A stretch of 64,000 nucleotides of DNA from Liolophura sinensis (GCF_032854445.1 NC_088304.1:17275850-17339849), one strand, 5' to 3'. Positions 10,735 through 25,329 are shown, counted from the stretch's first letter. The notes: generated by a model not told the origin, from the sequence alone. A program made the numbers and translations.

Positions 10735-13290
10735 CATACAGCCAATGGCAGGAGAAGAAATCAGATAGTCCGACTATTTATTTTTAGAATGTGAGGTGAA
10801 ATTGGGTGTTCATTTGGGCACACTGTGACAGCCTTTGATGGCTTCATCTTACCTGTGATGTGGTACAAATGATGGGACTCATCTTCAGGAAACTAAAAAC
10901 TAGTCAGCTTTAGCATTTCGTTCATTTCATTAAAAATTGCGATGGGGAAGGAATTGTCCAAACACTTTAAAGGAACAGAGAAAGATTTATCGTTTAAAAG
11001 CACTCTAATTCTGGAAATTCATGTTAATTTGTTGTTCAGTCGCTAGAATATACATAACTGTGCTTTAACTCAGTCTTTACATACTTGGAACGTCTTTATT
11101 TTAATTATTTGCCAGTCATCAAATACGTGACAGTTTTTCACTTGCTTGAAGATATAGTTTATGCAACCTACATGATATTTCCCAGTATGTTTCATGTAGC
11201 ATACTGTATCCGAAGAAAAACGCCGAAGGAGAAAATAGGAGAATGTTTTACATTTGAATAACCCGACGTTACATCTAACTCGATGGAAATTGCACATTAA
11301 GTAGATGGCTTGAATGAGGACAAAATGCTGGCATTAAGTCTACTTCAGATTTCCTTTTCCCTTACTTTTTTTCTCTTCTGACATTGCTTTCACAAGCTGT
11401 CTGACCCCCTTCATTTTACTGCATGGAAATGACATGTTGGTCCCTTCTACAAAGCTATCATTCAGTCGTGTGAAGTAATGTGGCTTCCTGCATACTCGCA
11501 AATCTCAAATTCATAGTAGGTCAGATACTTCGTATTATTGCACTTGAAAGAAGTGTGCTTTTTACCTCTCCCTCTGTAGAATTCCCTAATGTACTAACTG
11601 TATTCAGTCCATCATATAACTGCTAGTTCTCAGACTAGATTAAAGAGACTATTATTGCTGTTCTGAATCAGTATTTCGGATGCTGAGGTAATTTTGTACA
11701 ACTGATGCCCTGTACCCGTAAGGTAGGAAAATTGTTCCATATAGTTGTGTGTACGTTGAAAACTCGGAAGTCTACCTCGTTGCGATTTCATCAAGGCGCT
11801 GGTGTCGTGTGTTCATTTTCTGCACGTTTGAAATATTTCTGAATAGACAACATGGAGACTGCTGCTCTAACCAAATGAGACGTCTAACGGCTCATGTTAG
11901 GGGTTTATGATCCCGGCCATTGTATACATGCATGCTGAGTATATATAAGCATGTATTCTTTTACTCTTCTATTTCTTAACTTTGTGTAAGCTCTTCGTAC
12001 CTCTTTCCATTTTAACTTTTTGTATTATTTACTTGATGTCAGCCTTTACGAATCAACAGTAATTTGGCTCACAAGCACACTATCGGTGATGCTGAGACTC
12101 ATGAAATTTGGATTCACTTGCAACCAAAGAAAATACATTCTTGTACTAATTTTACAGGATACGTCCATAATCGTGGTGCTGTAACCACGCGACTTGTGCT
12201 CCGTCATTGGGAGATTCAGATACATAGGTAATGGAAGCAAAGAAAAAAAAGTGTATATCTACAAAGACACATATATAGGTCTTAGTAATTTGTGGCACTG
12301 TACTACTTGGTAAGATGTCCTCTGTTCTTAAACCTGTGTATATTTAATGTATTAATTAATGCAGATTCAAATTTGCATGGTGGAGCGATGAATTCGTTGT
12401 TGGTTGCCTGGCATGTTGCTGGCTGCCGCTTTTAGTGCCTACTATATTGCTATGGCGCTTGTGTTGCACTTGAGGTGCAGGTAATGCCAATTAATCTACA
12501 CCTAGCTGATAAGAAGTTATCAGGAACTGGTTGTCTATAAACGACAGTTTTAAAACAAGACATCTATTGAAATATACCGACCAGTCAACACGAGAGAAAT
12601 TTCTGTTCCAGGCCATTTGGATGTGTGGCAGTAGAAAAACCGGGTGTGATTAGTCAACATTACATCGTCTCTTTTATCATTTTGGTGTGGTCATTTATTC
12701 CTAGTTAATTCCATGAGCCTCAACGCCTTTGGGGGTCAGGAGAGTCAGAGCCATTGGGGGCCAGGAGAGTTTCAGTTAAACAACTTGGAATCAGAGCATT
12801 GCGTTATCTCCCCCCCCCCCCCCCCCTCCAAACCCCGCCACCTCCCCTCCACCTCCAGAGCTAGTTCCAGACTCGACGGAAAGCTGATTGCTAATCATAC
12901 CTTTTTACCTGGTGACAAAAGCCTTGCACCTTTTTGGAAGGAACCTATGGGATTATCTCGTCCGCCGCAACATGACCGCCCAAAGTGCCCCAAAGCCTTG
13001 GCTACCCGTTGTAAGTCTGTTGAGGAATGTGCCGCCGGAGATTCGTGTTTTTGGTGACCAGTTTTTTCTTGACTTCCATGCATAAACGAGAATTAGTACT
13101 TAGCAGAGTATATTTTTGGTCTCCGTGGATTACCGTTGTACAAATTTTAAATGATGTTGCATTGAATTCTTTTCGTTGATGGGGTATATGTTCAATAGGT
13201 ATTATAGTACGAGTGGTAAACTGAATAATAAATATTTCAAAGGCAATTTTGACAACCAAATGAAGATTGCTTCTAGCATTCCTGAATGCT
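10735..13290. other. TPST 3'UTR and intergenic region
   Basis: The first part must include the TPST 3'UTR, whose end is undetermined. A C16 run lies at about 12811. No second gene was seen; the frame at 12713-13057 is low-complexity around the C run. Confidence 0.5.
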
Positions 13291-13301
13291 GTAAAACAGA
13301 A

Positions 13302-13523
13302 AGTCCCCTGAAGCCTCTCACCAATGCGGTCGCTGTGAGTTCAAGTCCAGCTCATGCTGGTTTCCTCTCCGGCCGTAAGTGGGAAGGTCTTCCAGCAACC
13401 TGCGGATGGTCGTGGGTTTCCCCCAGGCTCTGCCCGGTGTCCTCCCAGCATAATGCTGGCCGCCGTCTTATAGTTAAATATTTTTGAGTAGGGCGTAAAA
13501 CACCAATGAAATAAATAAATAAA
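13302..13523 (+). mobile_element. SINE, nearly complete, with target duplication
   Basis: Starts at the tRNA-like B-box region (GTGAGTTCAAGTCC), runs through the conserved body (CTCTCCGGCCGTAAGTGGGA, ACCTGCGGATGGTCGTGGG) and ends in (AAAT)n. TAAAACAGAA precedes it (13292-13301) and follows it (13524-13533). The A box is missing. Confidence 0.85.
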
Positions 13524-13533
13524 TAAAACAGAA

Positions 13534-16500
13534 TGTGTTTATGTTTTAATGTGGTGTATTTACTTCTGAACACGACGGACTCTTCTAAATTGAATAAGAG
13601 CAGATTGTTTCAACATCTTTTTAAATATATGATGTAAATGTACAAGTTTGTTTAATGGTGTTTAATACTATACCTGTGTCGGTCATGCCATATGTTCTAG
13701 TCCTGAACCGTTAAAATACATCAATACCTTATACAGTTTTTGCGGTGTTTGCGTACCGCTTGGGTGACGTCAGAAAGTGACAACCGATCTTTACCCTGTT
13801 TAGATTTTAACATACTACCTGGCAAATCAAGACACATTTCTTTTTTTTTTGCAGGTAATGTCTTCATCTTCCTTTTGTACCAATTTAACAATGATACAAA
13901 AGTTCAATATTCTCCATTGAGTCGACATGAGAAAAGGAGTGATCTGCTGATTATTTATTTTCTGAGATCTGATTTTAATGCGGTTGTTCTGTTGTTTTCC
14001 AAAGAATAACTTTATAATGCCTTGTTATATCGATTTCCGATACTGGACTGGTTAACCATATTCTGGTAACGGTTTGTTAATAAGCTGAGGCTTTTATTGT
14101 GCAATCATACTGAAAGTCTTTTGTTTTTGTAAGAAATAGAAGATAATGCACTTGTGAGGGTTGAATAGCTTTCAAGAGAGCATTATTTATAATATTCAAC
14201 CTTCAGTGTACACTGTTCTGTTTAATATCTGTGTTTTGCCAATGGTGATTTTGTGCATTTGAACGTTTGATGCTGAATGTTTTTGGCAATAGACTTTCAC
14301 AGACTTAGTTTTATAGCGTGACGTCGTACATGACATCTTATACAGATAATGTATGCCAAGGGGTGGGGCATCAGGAATTGAATGTAACTTTTCGTGAGCT
14401 GACAATTTCTGATGTCCCAGGACCATTTCGGGTTGTACTTTGTACATCCAATAGCGGAAACGTCAGGTTTTACTTTTTAAACAAGTAGACGTCAGAGCTA
14501 ATGATGGGAGATAACTACTGTGGAATAATCGCACGTGAACGTTGACTATTTTCTCGTGAACGTGATGAATTACTTTGTGAGCGTGACGTTGGATTCCTTT
14601 GGCGCTTAATATTTGTACATCATATTTTGCGGAATGTCATGTGACCTCTTGACCAATAGAAACCGAGAACCGCTGTATGAGGTATAGTAATGTATGTGTC
14701 TTGTGGCCGGACATACTTATGTTTAAGTTGACTAATCTTGTATTATTACGTCATAAAACACACGGCATGGCGTATGGATGTGAAATATCAAAATTGTAAT
14801 AACAAAAGTGATATTTGAATGAAATATATTGCTTCAAATGCACAAAATCATGATATTTTCAGAATATAGACGTAAAAAGAATATTTCCCAGTGTAGTTTG
14901 AATACGATTAATATTGTCACTTCGCATCCCGTGGGATATCATATCCACCTCCCACGAGAAAAATATTTATGATATTCAACCTTCTTTGTGCAATATCCTC
15001 TATATTCTGTTTGGCGATATTTTGCCAAAGATTTGTCAGTTTTTATCAGTATGTAAGAATCGTTAGCATGTTTAAAATATAAACTTTTACAATAGTGTAT
15101 AATTAAATGCATTCTGTATTTAAGAGTTTTAACATCGGAGACCAATTCTCCCATCGGAGTTTTCCATTTGGTGATAATTTACCACCAAGCGTAAATGGCT
15201 TGATTTTTCCTGCAATATATAAACGAAGCTTCTTTTGACGTAATGAACGTATCTTTTCAAATTGCATCGCATTGAATATGTTAAGATAATTGTTTAAGAA
15301 AGTTATATATTTAGCGTGACTACATATCGGTCGGTTTTCACGTCACTTGTTTTATCATTGTGGATAAGAAATGCATCTGAATAAATTGAAGCATGTCAAA
15401 AGAAAGCAAGTACTGTGTTGTGTTATATTTACATGTACCAATATTGCACAGTGAGGCTCAAATGTTATTTTTGAACTGAGGCAACGTCGACCAATCATAT
15501 AGCTAGAAAACGTGTGAGTATTGCCTCCAACTACATTCCACTAATTATGGACGAAGTTGTGCTCACCTGTTTTATAGGCTTTTCCTTGGACTGCCTCTGT
15601 TTGTTGAATTGCAGATGTCCGACGAACCTTTTTCGTGATGACATTACGTTTCATTCCATTCTCGATGAAAATGATTCTGACGACAGGCCGTGACAGAAAA
15701 GATAACAGTTCAAATAGTCGATGTACAGAGGTGTTCAGTCTGCTCTGTATGAAAGTCTTCTCCGACGCCAAGTGAATGTAAACAATTGGTCGAGAAATAA
15801 TTGCCCTGGTACGATCACATGATTTTCAGGTTAGCGTCTAGATAGTTGACACTGTTTCGAAATAAATCAAACGTTTTAAAATATCCATAGGATATAGCTG
15901 TCAATTAACTAGAATTCATTTCAAAATACGGAACTGGATGGCGCGCCCGAGAAGTAGAATTTAGCACACCGTCCAATAGTTAAATGAGTTAAACGTAACA
16001 GCAAATTTCAGGGTTTAATTTCAGATTAATTTATTCATTATCATATTAAGCCATTAAAATAATCAGAATGATATCATTCAGTCAAAAAGCAAAACGTTAC
16101 CATAGAAACAGCGTTTCATTTAGCTGAAACGGGTATTTATCGAAAATCTATGGGGTTTCAAAGTGAACAAAAGCCCGTTGAGTATGATCTATATGGGTTA
16201 GCGGAAGTCCTGGGATTTAGTTGTGGACTACTACTTCTTCTATCGTCTCCCACCACAGCTGTTTGGACATGTCTAATCAGTGACAGCCGCTGATTACACC
16301 GGTCGATACCAGACGGATCGAATTGGCAGTCAAGTGTCTACTTTTCATACTGCGTTAATTTTTGTGCCTCTAAGTCTGTGTCTAACAGTAACCAAAGGTG
16401 TACACAGTAGCAAGCTTAAGTATGGGTAGACAGTGGGACATTTGTTTCTTATTTATTATCGGAGACGAATGCGGATACACCCATGGATGGAGAGTCATCA

Positions 16501-18593
16501 CTCACAGATTGAATCCCCACGAAACCAGAACCAAATAATAATGCAAGCTCAAAGGATTTTAGGCATTCCAATGCGGCACTTTGTATGACCGTTTTGGAAC
16601 TGTGATCAAATTTTGTTTGGACGAGGTGAGAAAACAATGACACGTTTTGCATCATTGGCTAGTTCTACGTGTCAAATTCAGCACGTTCGGCGCCTCCTGG
16701 CCTCAAGCTTTCAACTACTATGACTGTGCTAGTAAAATATAGGGATGACCATCGCGTTCAGGTCTTCAGATTAAAAGAGCATTGGGGAAAGGACGTTTTC
16801 ATCCACTGAAGTCACGTGTTATGTTCTGCCTGATTCAGTAAGTCATTGTGTAATAAATAATTTAACACCAAGGCGTTGGGAAAACTCTTCTTTAGCTCAC
16901 ACAAACTCGTATACATGTATGTCACACCCTGTCGTGTTTGGAATGCAGATCGTTTTTTCGATTTGTTTAAATACAAGGTTGCAATATTCACGCAGTTACA
17001 GAATCCAGGCATATCTTTATAATCTTTTAAATTAACAAAATTTCCTGATGGTATTTATACTTTGCATTCCTCACTCAGTTAAATGTTCTGAAAACAGTTT
17101 TATACGGCATTTAAAGCCTGTCTATTTGAAGTTCCAGCTTTAGTCCGGAGATATATTGCAACAGCAGACAAACTCTGTTCTGGTCTTAGCATGCTAAATG
17201 TATAACCCGCTGTGTCTGTCACAAAAGTTGTATATACAAATACGGACTGATCCATTGCCACCGCACTGCATAGCGAAAAACCCTACACTGTACATAATAA
17301 CAAGAAAAACGCTGTTTTTTGGGCGAACATGACACTTGTGAATCGGGCATTAGAGGGAAAAGATCTCTCCAGGTGAATTACTTTCAGTTTTAACGAGTTC
17401 CATTCCTCCTCGAGTAACAAGATATTGGTTTTACAATGACATTAAAAAAGAAAACTACTTGATCCGGCTACCCCGGTGATGTGATATCTTGTGTAATGAC
17501 ACATCGCAACCGACACGAATTGTTTACAAACGCATGGTTTCATTTTTGGTAAAACTAACCCTTACAGAATAAGTAGGATCTATTTGCACCTGCATAGGCC
17601 CACGCTTCAGTCTGCCTCGACTTATTGCTGACGGGTTGCTCAGTGCTGCTTAACTAGTTATTATTCTATATTGTATTCTCAGCGGGCTCCCAGTTCAGGT
17701 CGGTTTCAAAAAAATGATTTTAACCCATTCATACTATATCTCTTTTGCAAGTTATAAATTGAAGCGTTGAATGCCAAATTATGATATTATATCATCGATT
17801 TTAATAATATTTCGCATTTTAAAGGTAGATGTTAATTATATATCTTTCTGTCGTAAATCTGTATGTTAAATTAATTGTTGTCTTGAGATCCTAAAATGAC
17901 AATGATACTTTATTCTTCTTATCCCAACGGTAGCTGCTTGCAACGGACGACACAATGTAAATCCCATCCATATACTTATAGGGCGACGTCAATGGAAAAT
18001 ACCGTACAAAAACACAGATCAATTAGGGTGACCTATTTTGGAAAGAAAATATGTCAGCGCAGGAAAAATGTTTAGATATGCAAGTTTAAGTAAATACGTC
18101 GCCCCGTTTCCACGAGGAGTTATTAGCACTTTGTACGCTATTTGTATCGAATTTTGTTTGAATAATCCCGTTATATATATGCCATTACCGCCGAACTGTA
18201 TCATAAGCATCACTAATATTTGTCTACACACGATTATAGATTTATTACATGTATATATATTATTAAATATTATTTTTTCAGCAATGCCTTTTATTCTTTA
18301 TTTGGACATTCATCCATACTATTTGCCACAGACTGCATAGTTTTAAACTAGTTACTACTTCTGTGGGGTAAGCGTGGGAAAAAAAGCACATGCCCTTTCT
18401 CTGATTTCAAAACAAACCGCGAACTCTGTTGACGGATATCGTTTCGACCATGGTCTTCTTGTATAGTTTATGTGTGTAAGATAGCAGAATTGCTGGTGAT
18501 TTTAACTCTCTTATCTCTTCACGTCGTTGTCAGGACAACATACAGACATTACGTCTTATTTCATCAAACACAAGCGTGCTAATAGAAAAAGTC
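13534..18593. other. 5 kb without a recognisable gene
   Basis: AT-rich with short chance frames only. Local similarities such as GTGAACGTTGAC-type repeats near 14530 are weak. No transposon domain or RNA gene was found. Confidence 0.5.
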
Positions 18594-18606
18594 AATCTGA
18601 CGATTT

Positions 18607-18864
18607 ATTTATTTGATTCATGTTTTATGCCGTACTCAAGAATATTTCACTTATAGGAAGGCGACCAGCATTATGGTGGGTGGAAACCGGGCAGAGCTCG
18701 GGGAAAACCCACGACCATCCGCAGGTTGCTGCAGACCTTCCCACGAACGGCCGGAGAGGAAGCCAGCATGAGCTGGACTTGAACTCACAGCGATCACATT
18801 GGTGAGAGGCCCCTCGGTCATTACGCTGCGCTAGCGCGCTAACCAACTGAGCCACGGAGACCCC
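18607..18864 (-). mobile_element. Full-length tRNA-derived SINE
   Basis: Read on the - strand it begins GGGGTCTCCGTGGCTCAGTT with an A box (TGGCTCAGTTGGTTAGCGCG) and a B box (GAGTTCAAGTCC). The conserved body and an (AAAT)n tail follow. Flanks AATCTGACGATTT and ATTCTGACAATTT are a 13-bp duplication with two mismatches. It is a SINE, not a functional tRNA gene: the tRNA-like part lacks a foldable anticodon arm and acceptor stem by eye. Confidence 0.88.
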
Positions 18865-18877
18865 ATTCTGACAATTT

Positions 18878-20089
18878 AAACAGCATCTCTGATGAGAACG
18901 AAAGTTCGAAACTGCAGCTGGAGTGCAACGATGTAGAAATTTGAGAAGGTTTCCTCCTTATACCTATTCTTATAGCCTATTTCATTTAGTCAGTTGCCTA
19001 TTTCCAGCTGGTCCGTGATGCATAACAACCCAAACTCTACACTTCATTTTCCTTGCAAAGAATATGTCTGAACTGGCTGCGCGTCGGAACTGGCTGCGCG
19101 TCAGAATTGGCCACGTAACTGTACACTAATTACAAATGACCTTAGGCGACGTGGCTTTTCCTGCTGTCAAACTAATGATTAACATCTTTCAGTGGCATCT
19201 AAAAAATTTTTTTATCATAATCAAAAAACATGGTATTTCCACGTCATTCAGTAACAGCATTCAGTATATACACTCCATGTTCGTTTCATGTCACTCATTT
19301 GAAGAAGGCACCAGTGTTACAACGAAACGTTACCAAAATAAAAACAGAAGCATTTATCCATAAGCAAGTTTGCTGAAGTTGTTATGAACTAACTAGTTTT
19401 CCTTGTCTAACCCAATAATGTCCATCAATGGAATAATGTGAGGCAGTATTCACACTCGTGCAAATACGTGGTATTCACGTGTTTGTGGTGTTAGCAGTGC
19501 TCTATGCGCAATATTGGGTAGTAGATACAATCTCATAATGGTCAATGGATAGAAGACACTCCACTCGACACAGAATACACAAGAGGAAAAAACGTCTAGT
19601 TCTAAATTACGTTCTTCTGGATACAGTTATTGGTCACGGTGTGGTATCTAATAGGGCCTTCACACGTGTGCAATAGCCGTAGTCGTACGATCTTAGATCA
19701 GTCAAATGTAGTATAACAAGCAAAGAAAATGAAGCGCTCTGCTTCTCCTAAAATTGGGGGATTTGTTTTACTGCCTACCATATCCCATTTTAGCCAAGCT
19801 AGGGTTTTGTTCTGTGACAGAGAAGATTCTGAGTAGAACCTCACAGAACCCACAAAAAACTATACTCCTCACTTGGCCGCCCAACATCAGATGACGCTAG
19901 GCTTTTTTTACGATTTTACACACCGTGAACTGTTTTAGTGCCTTTATCTCACTTCAACGAGGCTTTGATGTGGTGAAGTGTTAAAACCATTCCTACAGTT
20001 GCCCTGGTGCCTCATCAAGTATCCAGTGGCACAAATCAGATGCGGAGGGTCAGACTATGATCGCAGGAATACACACAAGAATTTGAAGC
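18878..20089. other. No gene recognised
   Basis: A 17-18 bp duplication (GAACTGGCTGCGCGTC, twice) lies near 19070. The last 200 bp might be the far 5' end of the decayed gene at 20.1 kb, but I cannot align it. Confidence 0.4.
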
Positions 20090-21140
20090 TTTGCAGAAGA
20101 CATTAAGTTTATGGCGTCAAAGAGCCAAAAAGGTCACCAAAGCATGTATGACTTGGTCTGATTTATTATTTATTTGATTGGTGTTTTTTGCCGTACTCAA
20201 GAATATTTCACTTATACGACAGCGGCCAGGATTATAGTGGGAGGAAACCGGGCAGAGCCCGAGGGAAACCCACGACCATCCGCAGGTTTCTGGCAGACCT
20301 TCTCACGTACGGCAGGACTTGGTATCGCTCTTCATCCAGCCACGTGATCCGTGAACTTGGTAAACTGGTTTTGACATAGATACAGGTAATGTCAACAGTA
20401 TTCTTAAAAAATATGAAGAATTTGGCTACCTATACATCTCAAGTGGAATTGTGATACATGTGACCAGGTGGCCGTATTGTCTTGGCCTCATAGATGTACT
20501 GGAAGAAACATTAAATGGCAAAAATATCTTCCATGCAATACAATGTGCGCTTTGGCATCGTGGGCTACCTGTACACATAACGGAGATGTCCCTGAAGATC
20601 CAGAAAGATAGAACCCCTGACTCCTACGAAAAAACCCCAAAGCCACTTATCAATGGAAATATTCATTTAGACAAATAGGAACCAACTGGAGATCAACCAG
20701 AAGTCTCATGCATCGTTCAGAAGAATCAAATTTGGGTGATAGCCACAATGTTTGAGTCAGTTAAGCAGGCGGTTCCTCCCTGGGCAGCATTGAATGACGC
20801 TTGTAGCGACATAGACTATTCGGCTACAACAATAGGTATGATGCCAATCCTTCTTGATCCTGCTGATGACCACGAAACAGTGACTACAGTTCTCAATCGA
20901 TTTAGCGAAATTACGAAGCGTCTTGGCCAGAAGCGCTTGATCATTACTGGAGCTCAACCTTTGTACAGCAGAATCAAAGAGCTGATATGGGCTAACTCGT
21001 CGATATACAGCAGTCGTTGTTACGAAAGCATTAGGACAGCATCTTGTCATATCAGATGCTGTCAAGAAACTACTAAGCTTAGATGATGTTGAATCCATAT
21101 TTAAGATGGTCTCCCATCCACAATTCGGAGGGATGAAGCT
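20090..21140 (+). pseudogene. Decayed 5' part of an uncharacterised multicopy invertebrate gene family
   Basis: Reading across stops and frame shifts gives LGIALHPAT (after removing the SINE at 20158-20315), then GLIDVLEETLNGKNIFHAIQ with LWHRGLP. After these come IGMMPILLDPADDHETVTTV and RLGQKRLIITGAQPLYSRIK. I recognise this order from a large, functionally uncharacterised family that is abundant and repeat-like in invertebrate genomes. Usual equivalents are L-hh-h-RS, D..EET.dGK.TFHaTQ, and a LGQK..hvT.DQPLY block. Multiple stops and at least three frame changes mark it as dead. The 3' half resumes at 25330. The family call is from memory and needs a protein search. Confidence 0.65.
20158..20315 (-). 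mobile_element. SINE, 5'-truncated, inserted in a decayed gene
   Basis: The body of the same SINE in reverse orientation, flanked by GACTTGGT at 20150-20157 and 20316-20323. Removing it rejoins the pseudogene reading LGIALHPAT. Confidence 0.8.
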
Positions 21141-21429
21141 GAGGTCAACGCCCTAGTGGGGCAGTTAAGACGATTTGGGGAATTTTTTGTGAGGAGAAAG
21201 TGGATATTGCCAGTAACTTGAAGCAAAGAAAGATGGTAGCCTTCAAACAAAAGAAGTCGCAACAGAAGAAATCTACGCAAAAATTATTAGGGCAATGGGA
21301 GTCGTGAGTACTCCAAGATATTAAAAATTGTTTTCTGCGTTCCAATAAAAAAGCTGATCTCAAAAACATTCGTCAGTCTCTATAAATTTGAGATAATTAC
21401 CAGCCCAAGTGAGAAGAAATTCAATAAAG

Positions 21430-24400
21430 CAGCCAGGTGACTAATGCAAAAACAAGATCTCAGTATGGCGGATACAGCAGACAAGACTCCGTCTCGTCTA
21501 ACGCTTCTTTACAGAGGAACTTGTTAGAAAATCTGGCTTCCAAACGTAAACTTTTTAAAAAACACAGAGGAAAAATTCTTCTGGACATTTAACTGCTAGC
21601 TGAAGGACACTTCAACAAGTAGTGAGTGCACGATGTCTACGAATCGATCACATACGAGATGTAAGTCCACGAAAAGAGAATGACCTTGCCGAACAGTATA
21701 GCCCAAGTGAAAGCCAAAAACGTCTGTAAAATAAAACAGCAGACGATGTTGTGTGTAGGCTGGCCAAAGATGTAAACGTTTCAATAACCAAAAATGACAT
21801 TGCACATTCTCCCTTTGTTAGCAGAGAGAGAGACAACAAATCGATATAAAATTTGCAACTTATCGACAAAGAAGAGAATTTCTTTCTGCACGCAAAATTC
21901 TAAGAGAAATGCCTTCTCTGTCCCGAATATATGTCAACGCTGGTCTGACAAAGACCTGCTATACTCTCTTCAAGTCAGCATTTGCCCAGAAAAAGCTAGG
22001 GAATCCACAGTGTATGGACGTTTGACGGCAATGTTTTTGTTCGTAAAACTGAAAATGGGGGTAAAAACACAAATTTGTTGTGAAGATGACCTACTTTTCT
22101 AATCAATGTGTATGTATGTGAGATCAGGGCTAACCACTGCGACTTGACCTACATATGCACAGTGTGAACTTTGCCTGGCATTCGCAGCTCTGAGAGTTCC
22201 CCATGTTTTCTTGATTCTTGCCAGTCTATGTGACTCAGCACACATATTTTGCCTGAGGATTCAACCTAAGGGGTAAAGCTCTCATGGAACAGTTATATAG
22301 TACAGGCTAGGACCATAATCAGCAGTTTTGTGTTAGTGTCGGTCAAATTGGTAAATTACGGCAGAGAGTAACACCGGTTACTCTCTTGAAACACCAAAAC
22401 CCAAGATGCGCAACTCCCAACACTCTTCAAACAGGACCTTTTCCCCTTTACTATAACCTTACTAGTTTACAAGAAAAATATATGTATTTACTGTTTATTT
22501 TTTAAGCTTATTTATATATCTTATTTATTTATTTTAAAGATTATTGCAATGTCTTGTCGTACATAGATTTCAATTTGACGGCACGCTTAAGTATTGATTA
22601 TATATCGATTTTGATCACAAGCACACCTGTCTAAATGTTCCTCACACTTAAACATACTCTACACCTGTTCATTGCACTTTTGTACATTTTACATTTACAT
22701 TTGGTTCAGTTTTACAGATGTGTTTGAACAATCCTAAAACATTGTTAATCAATAGTCTGTAGTGCAAATTTAGCCGTCTGAAATCTACTGCCCAGACATA
22801 CCTATAACATGCTGGAACATATTGACAATGGGTAATGAATTAATGCAGCACTGTGCGGCCATTGGTCTTTTCGGGCGTGTCCTTTTAAGGTCTGCTCACT
22901 TTTCTCTTTAATACACTGCCAGTTAATAGATAAATCCACGAGGCCTGTTTCACGCTGCTAAATCCGATTATATACAACAAGCGTGGATTGGTAATAAGTT
23001 CTAGGACCATATAAAACTTTTGTAGTAATCACTGTCTTGTCCCTGCCTCTTTGAGATTTACAACCCCGAAGATCCAAAAATATGAAAGATTAATTTGGCA
23101 ATATAATGCAGCAAATTGGAACACGTACCGTAACTTTTTATCTAAGATAAACTGGGAAGAAATAATCTCAGTTGACAATGTTGACGAAATGTGCCTATTG
23201 ACAACAAATGCCCTTTTAGACTTAGCTCACATAAATATTCGAAATCGTACGGTAACAAGAAATCCTAACGACAAGTCATGGACATCAACAGCGATTAAGG
23301 CAGGAATTAAACTTGGAAATAAATTTTATAAAAAAATCTCGCAAATTTGCATGTGAACTCCATGTTGCTGTTTACAAAACAGAAAGAAATCACATTAATT
23401 CACTTATTAGAAATGCCAAGAAATCTCACGAAGACAAATAAAATAAGAAAACTGAATCCGAAAATGTAATCACGTTTTCGTGGAAACTCTGCAAATCCCA
23501 TTTAAAGAATAGTAACTCCAATGTAAATCCAGTTCCTCCTCTGTTAACAGAATATGCTAACACTTACGACTATAATGATGCAAGTAAGGCAAATCTAATC
23601 AACGGTTTCCTTTTTAGTGTCTGCTCCTTGAATGACACAAATGTAGCATGCTCCAATGTTGCACCTAAGACTAACGCAGAATTACTAGGTATCACTGTTG
23701 AATCCAATGAGGTACTTGATGTGCTTGAAGTGTCTGTCACGAGCAAAGCTACTGGACCCGATGACATCAGTCCCAAAATGCTTTTTGAAGTACGAAATTT
23801 CTTCAATTCTGACGACATTATTCAATCTGTCTTTAACTACAGGGAAGAATCCATCTCCCCGGAAAATTGCCAACGTCACCCCTATATTCAAGACGTGGAA
23901 CTCCTTAAGGTCTCAAACTAGAGACCAGTTTCTTTGCTTAGCTGCATATCTTCCAACGCGTTGTCTTTTGGATAGCATTTTGCCACGTGCGTCCCGAAAT
24001 ATCTCTGCAACAGTAGTATTTACCGTCAAAGTCAATAACCATGCAACTAGTAGACCGCTATTTTGACATGGTTAAAGCCCTGGATGACAGCAATCAATTG
24101 TTTTTCTTTCTTTTGTTTTGGATATCTTTAAGGCTTTTAATCGAGTTTGGCACAAACACATACTAACTAAATTAAAAGTCAATTGAAATAAAAGGAGGCA
24201 TGTCAGAGTGCTTTCAAGATTATTTAAAAGAACGAAAGCAAAGGGTTGTACCAAACGGTTCCCAAGCAAATCTTAGAACTTTAAAAACTAGAGTCCCCCT
24301 TGGGTCCTTTCTTGTTCCTTGTCTATATTAATGACCTTCTAAATGAAAATACTAACAATATCAAGTTATATGCTGATGGCACCTGCCTTCCCGTTATAGC

Positions 24401-25210
24401 CGAACAATTGACACAGCAAAACATTAATAGTTCCATAACTGACGACCTTGAAAAATTGATTTTTGGGCTAAAATTTGGCTTGTTGACTTTAATGCAACAA
24501 AGACTGTAGTACTTACTGTTTCAAGACGCAGACAACCATCGCAGCTATTACTTCAGTTTTCAGGGGAAATCATAACTCCAGCTACATCGCACAAGTGTTT
24601 AGGATTAATTTTTAATAACACTGGGAACTGGACTTATCATATAGACAAATATAGTCAAATATAATTTTACGCAGACTAAGAAATGGATGTAACTGGCTAA
24701 ATGATGATTTATTTAGCAATTTTATTACTGAATGTATTTGTGGTTGGCCTTTCGAAACAGCTGCCCATTATCTACTAGAGTGCAGAATGTATGTTGCTCA
24801 AAGGGATATCATGTTAAATAATGTAAGACGGATATCTCAACTGCAACTCTCCTCTATAGCTGTAGTACTTTACCGACGGAACTAAATGTATCTGTTTGTT
24901 TAAAGGTCTACCTTTTCATCAACCACACCAAAAGAATCTAATGTATTATTTAGTGATAAATTTCAAACTAATTTACTTTATCTGTTCATTTCTAATGTAT
25001 TTGGATTTTATGCTTATGTTATATTCATACAGTAGCTGAAGACACCAAGTAGGCCAAGACGGCCACTGAGATATAATTATGTACTTATCTGTTTATATGT
25101 GGATGTTTGTATGTGTGTGTGTATACTGTATGTATATGTATTTATATATTTATATTTATTATTCTGTAAATAATTATTATCTACTTATCTTTGTCAAAAT
25201 AATGACAAAT
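21430..25210 (+). mobile_element. CR1/jockey-like LINE, degenerate
   Basis: About 3.8 kb. Around 21730-22090 lies an ORF1 remnant (CRLAKDVNVSITKNDIAHS, then SDKDLLYSLQ and LKMGVKTQICCEDDL), similar to the C-terminal domain of CR1/L1-type ORF1 proteins. From 23050 to 24900 ORF2 remnants follow. No endonuclease domain is seen between them (22100-23040). Both limits are approximate and no target duplication was found. It separates the two halves of the decayed gene at 20.1-26.5 kb. Confidence 0.7.
23051..24890 (+). pseudogene. LINE reverse transcriptase remnants
   Basis: Ordered fragments: WTSTAIKAGIKLGNKFYKKI; SKATGPDDISPKML (fingers motif); DIFKAFNRVWHKHILTKLK (with the motif A Asp); SFLFLVYINDLL; IKLYADGT, where the usual YADDT catalytic motif has lost its second Asp to Gly; FNATKTVVLTVSRR; CLGLIFNNTGNWTYHI; LRRLRNGCNWLND; and a C-terminal ETAAHYLLECRMYVAQRD. 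Stops and frame shifts are frequent and the thumb region is partly deleted, so it is inactive. Confidence 0.85.
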
Positions 25211-25329
25211 TTTTTTTTTAAATGATGCATAAATTTCTACTAATGTTACACGCATAAGCTCATGACTTACTGAGTATATGTGAAGGAAAATAAAAACATT
25301 TACACAAAAGACTTACCGGTAATGCACAA

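Noticed and set aside
18800-18864. tRNA gene suggested by A and B boxes
   Set aside because: It is the head of a SINE with body, (AAAT)n tail and target duplication; a complete tRNA cloverleaf cannot be drawn.
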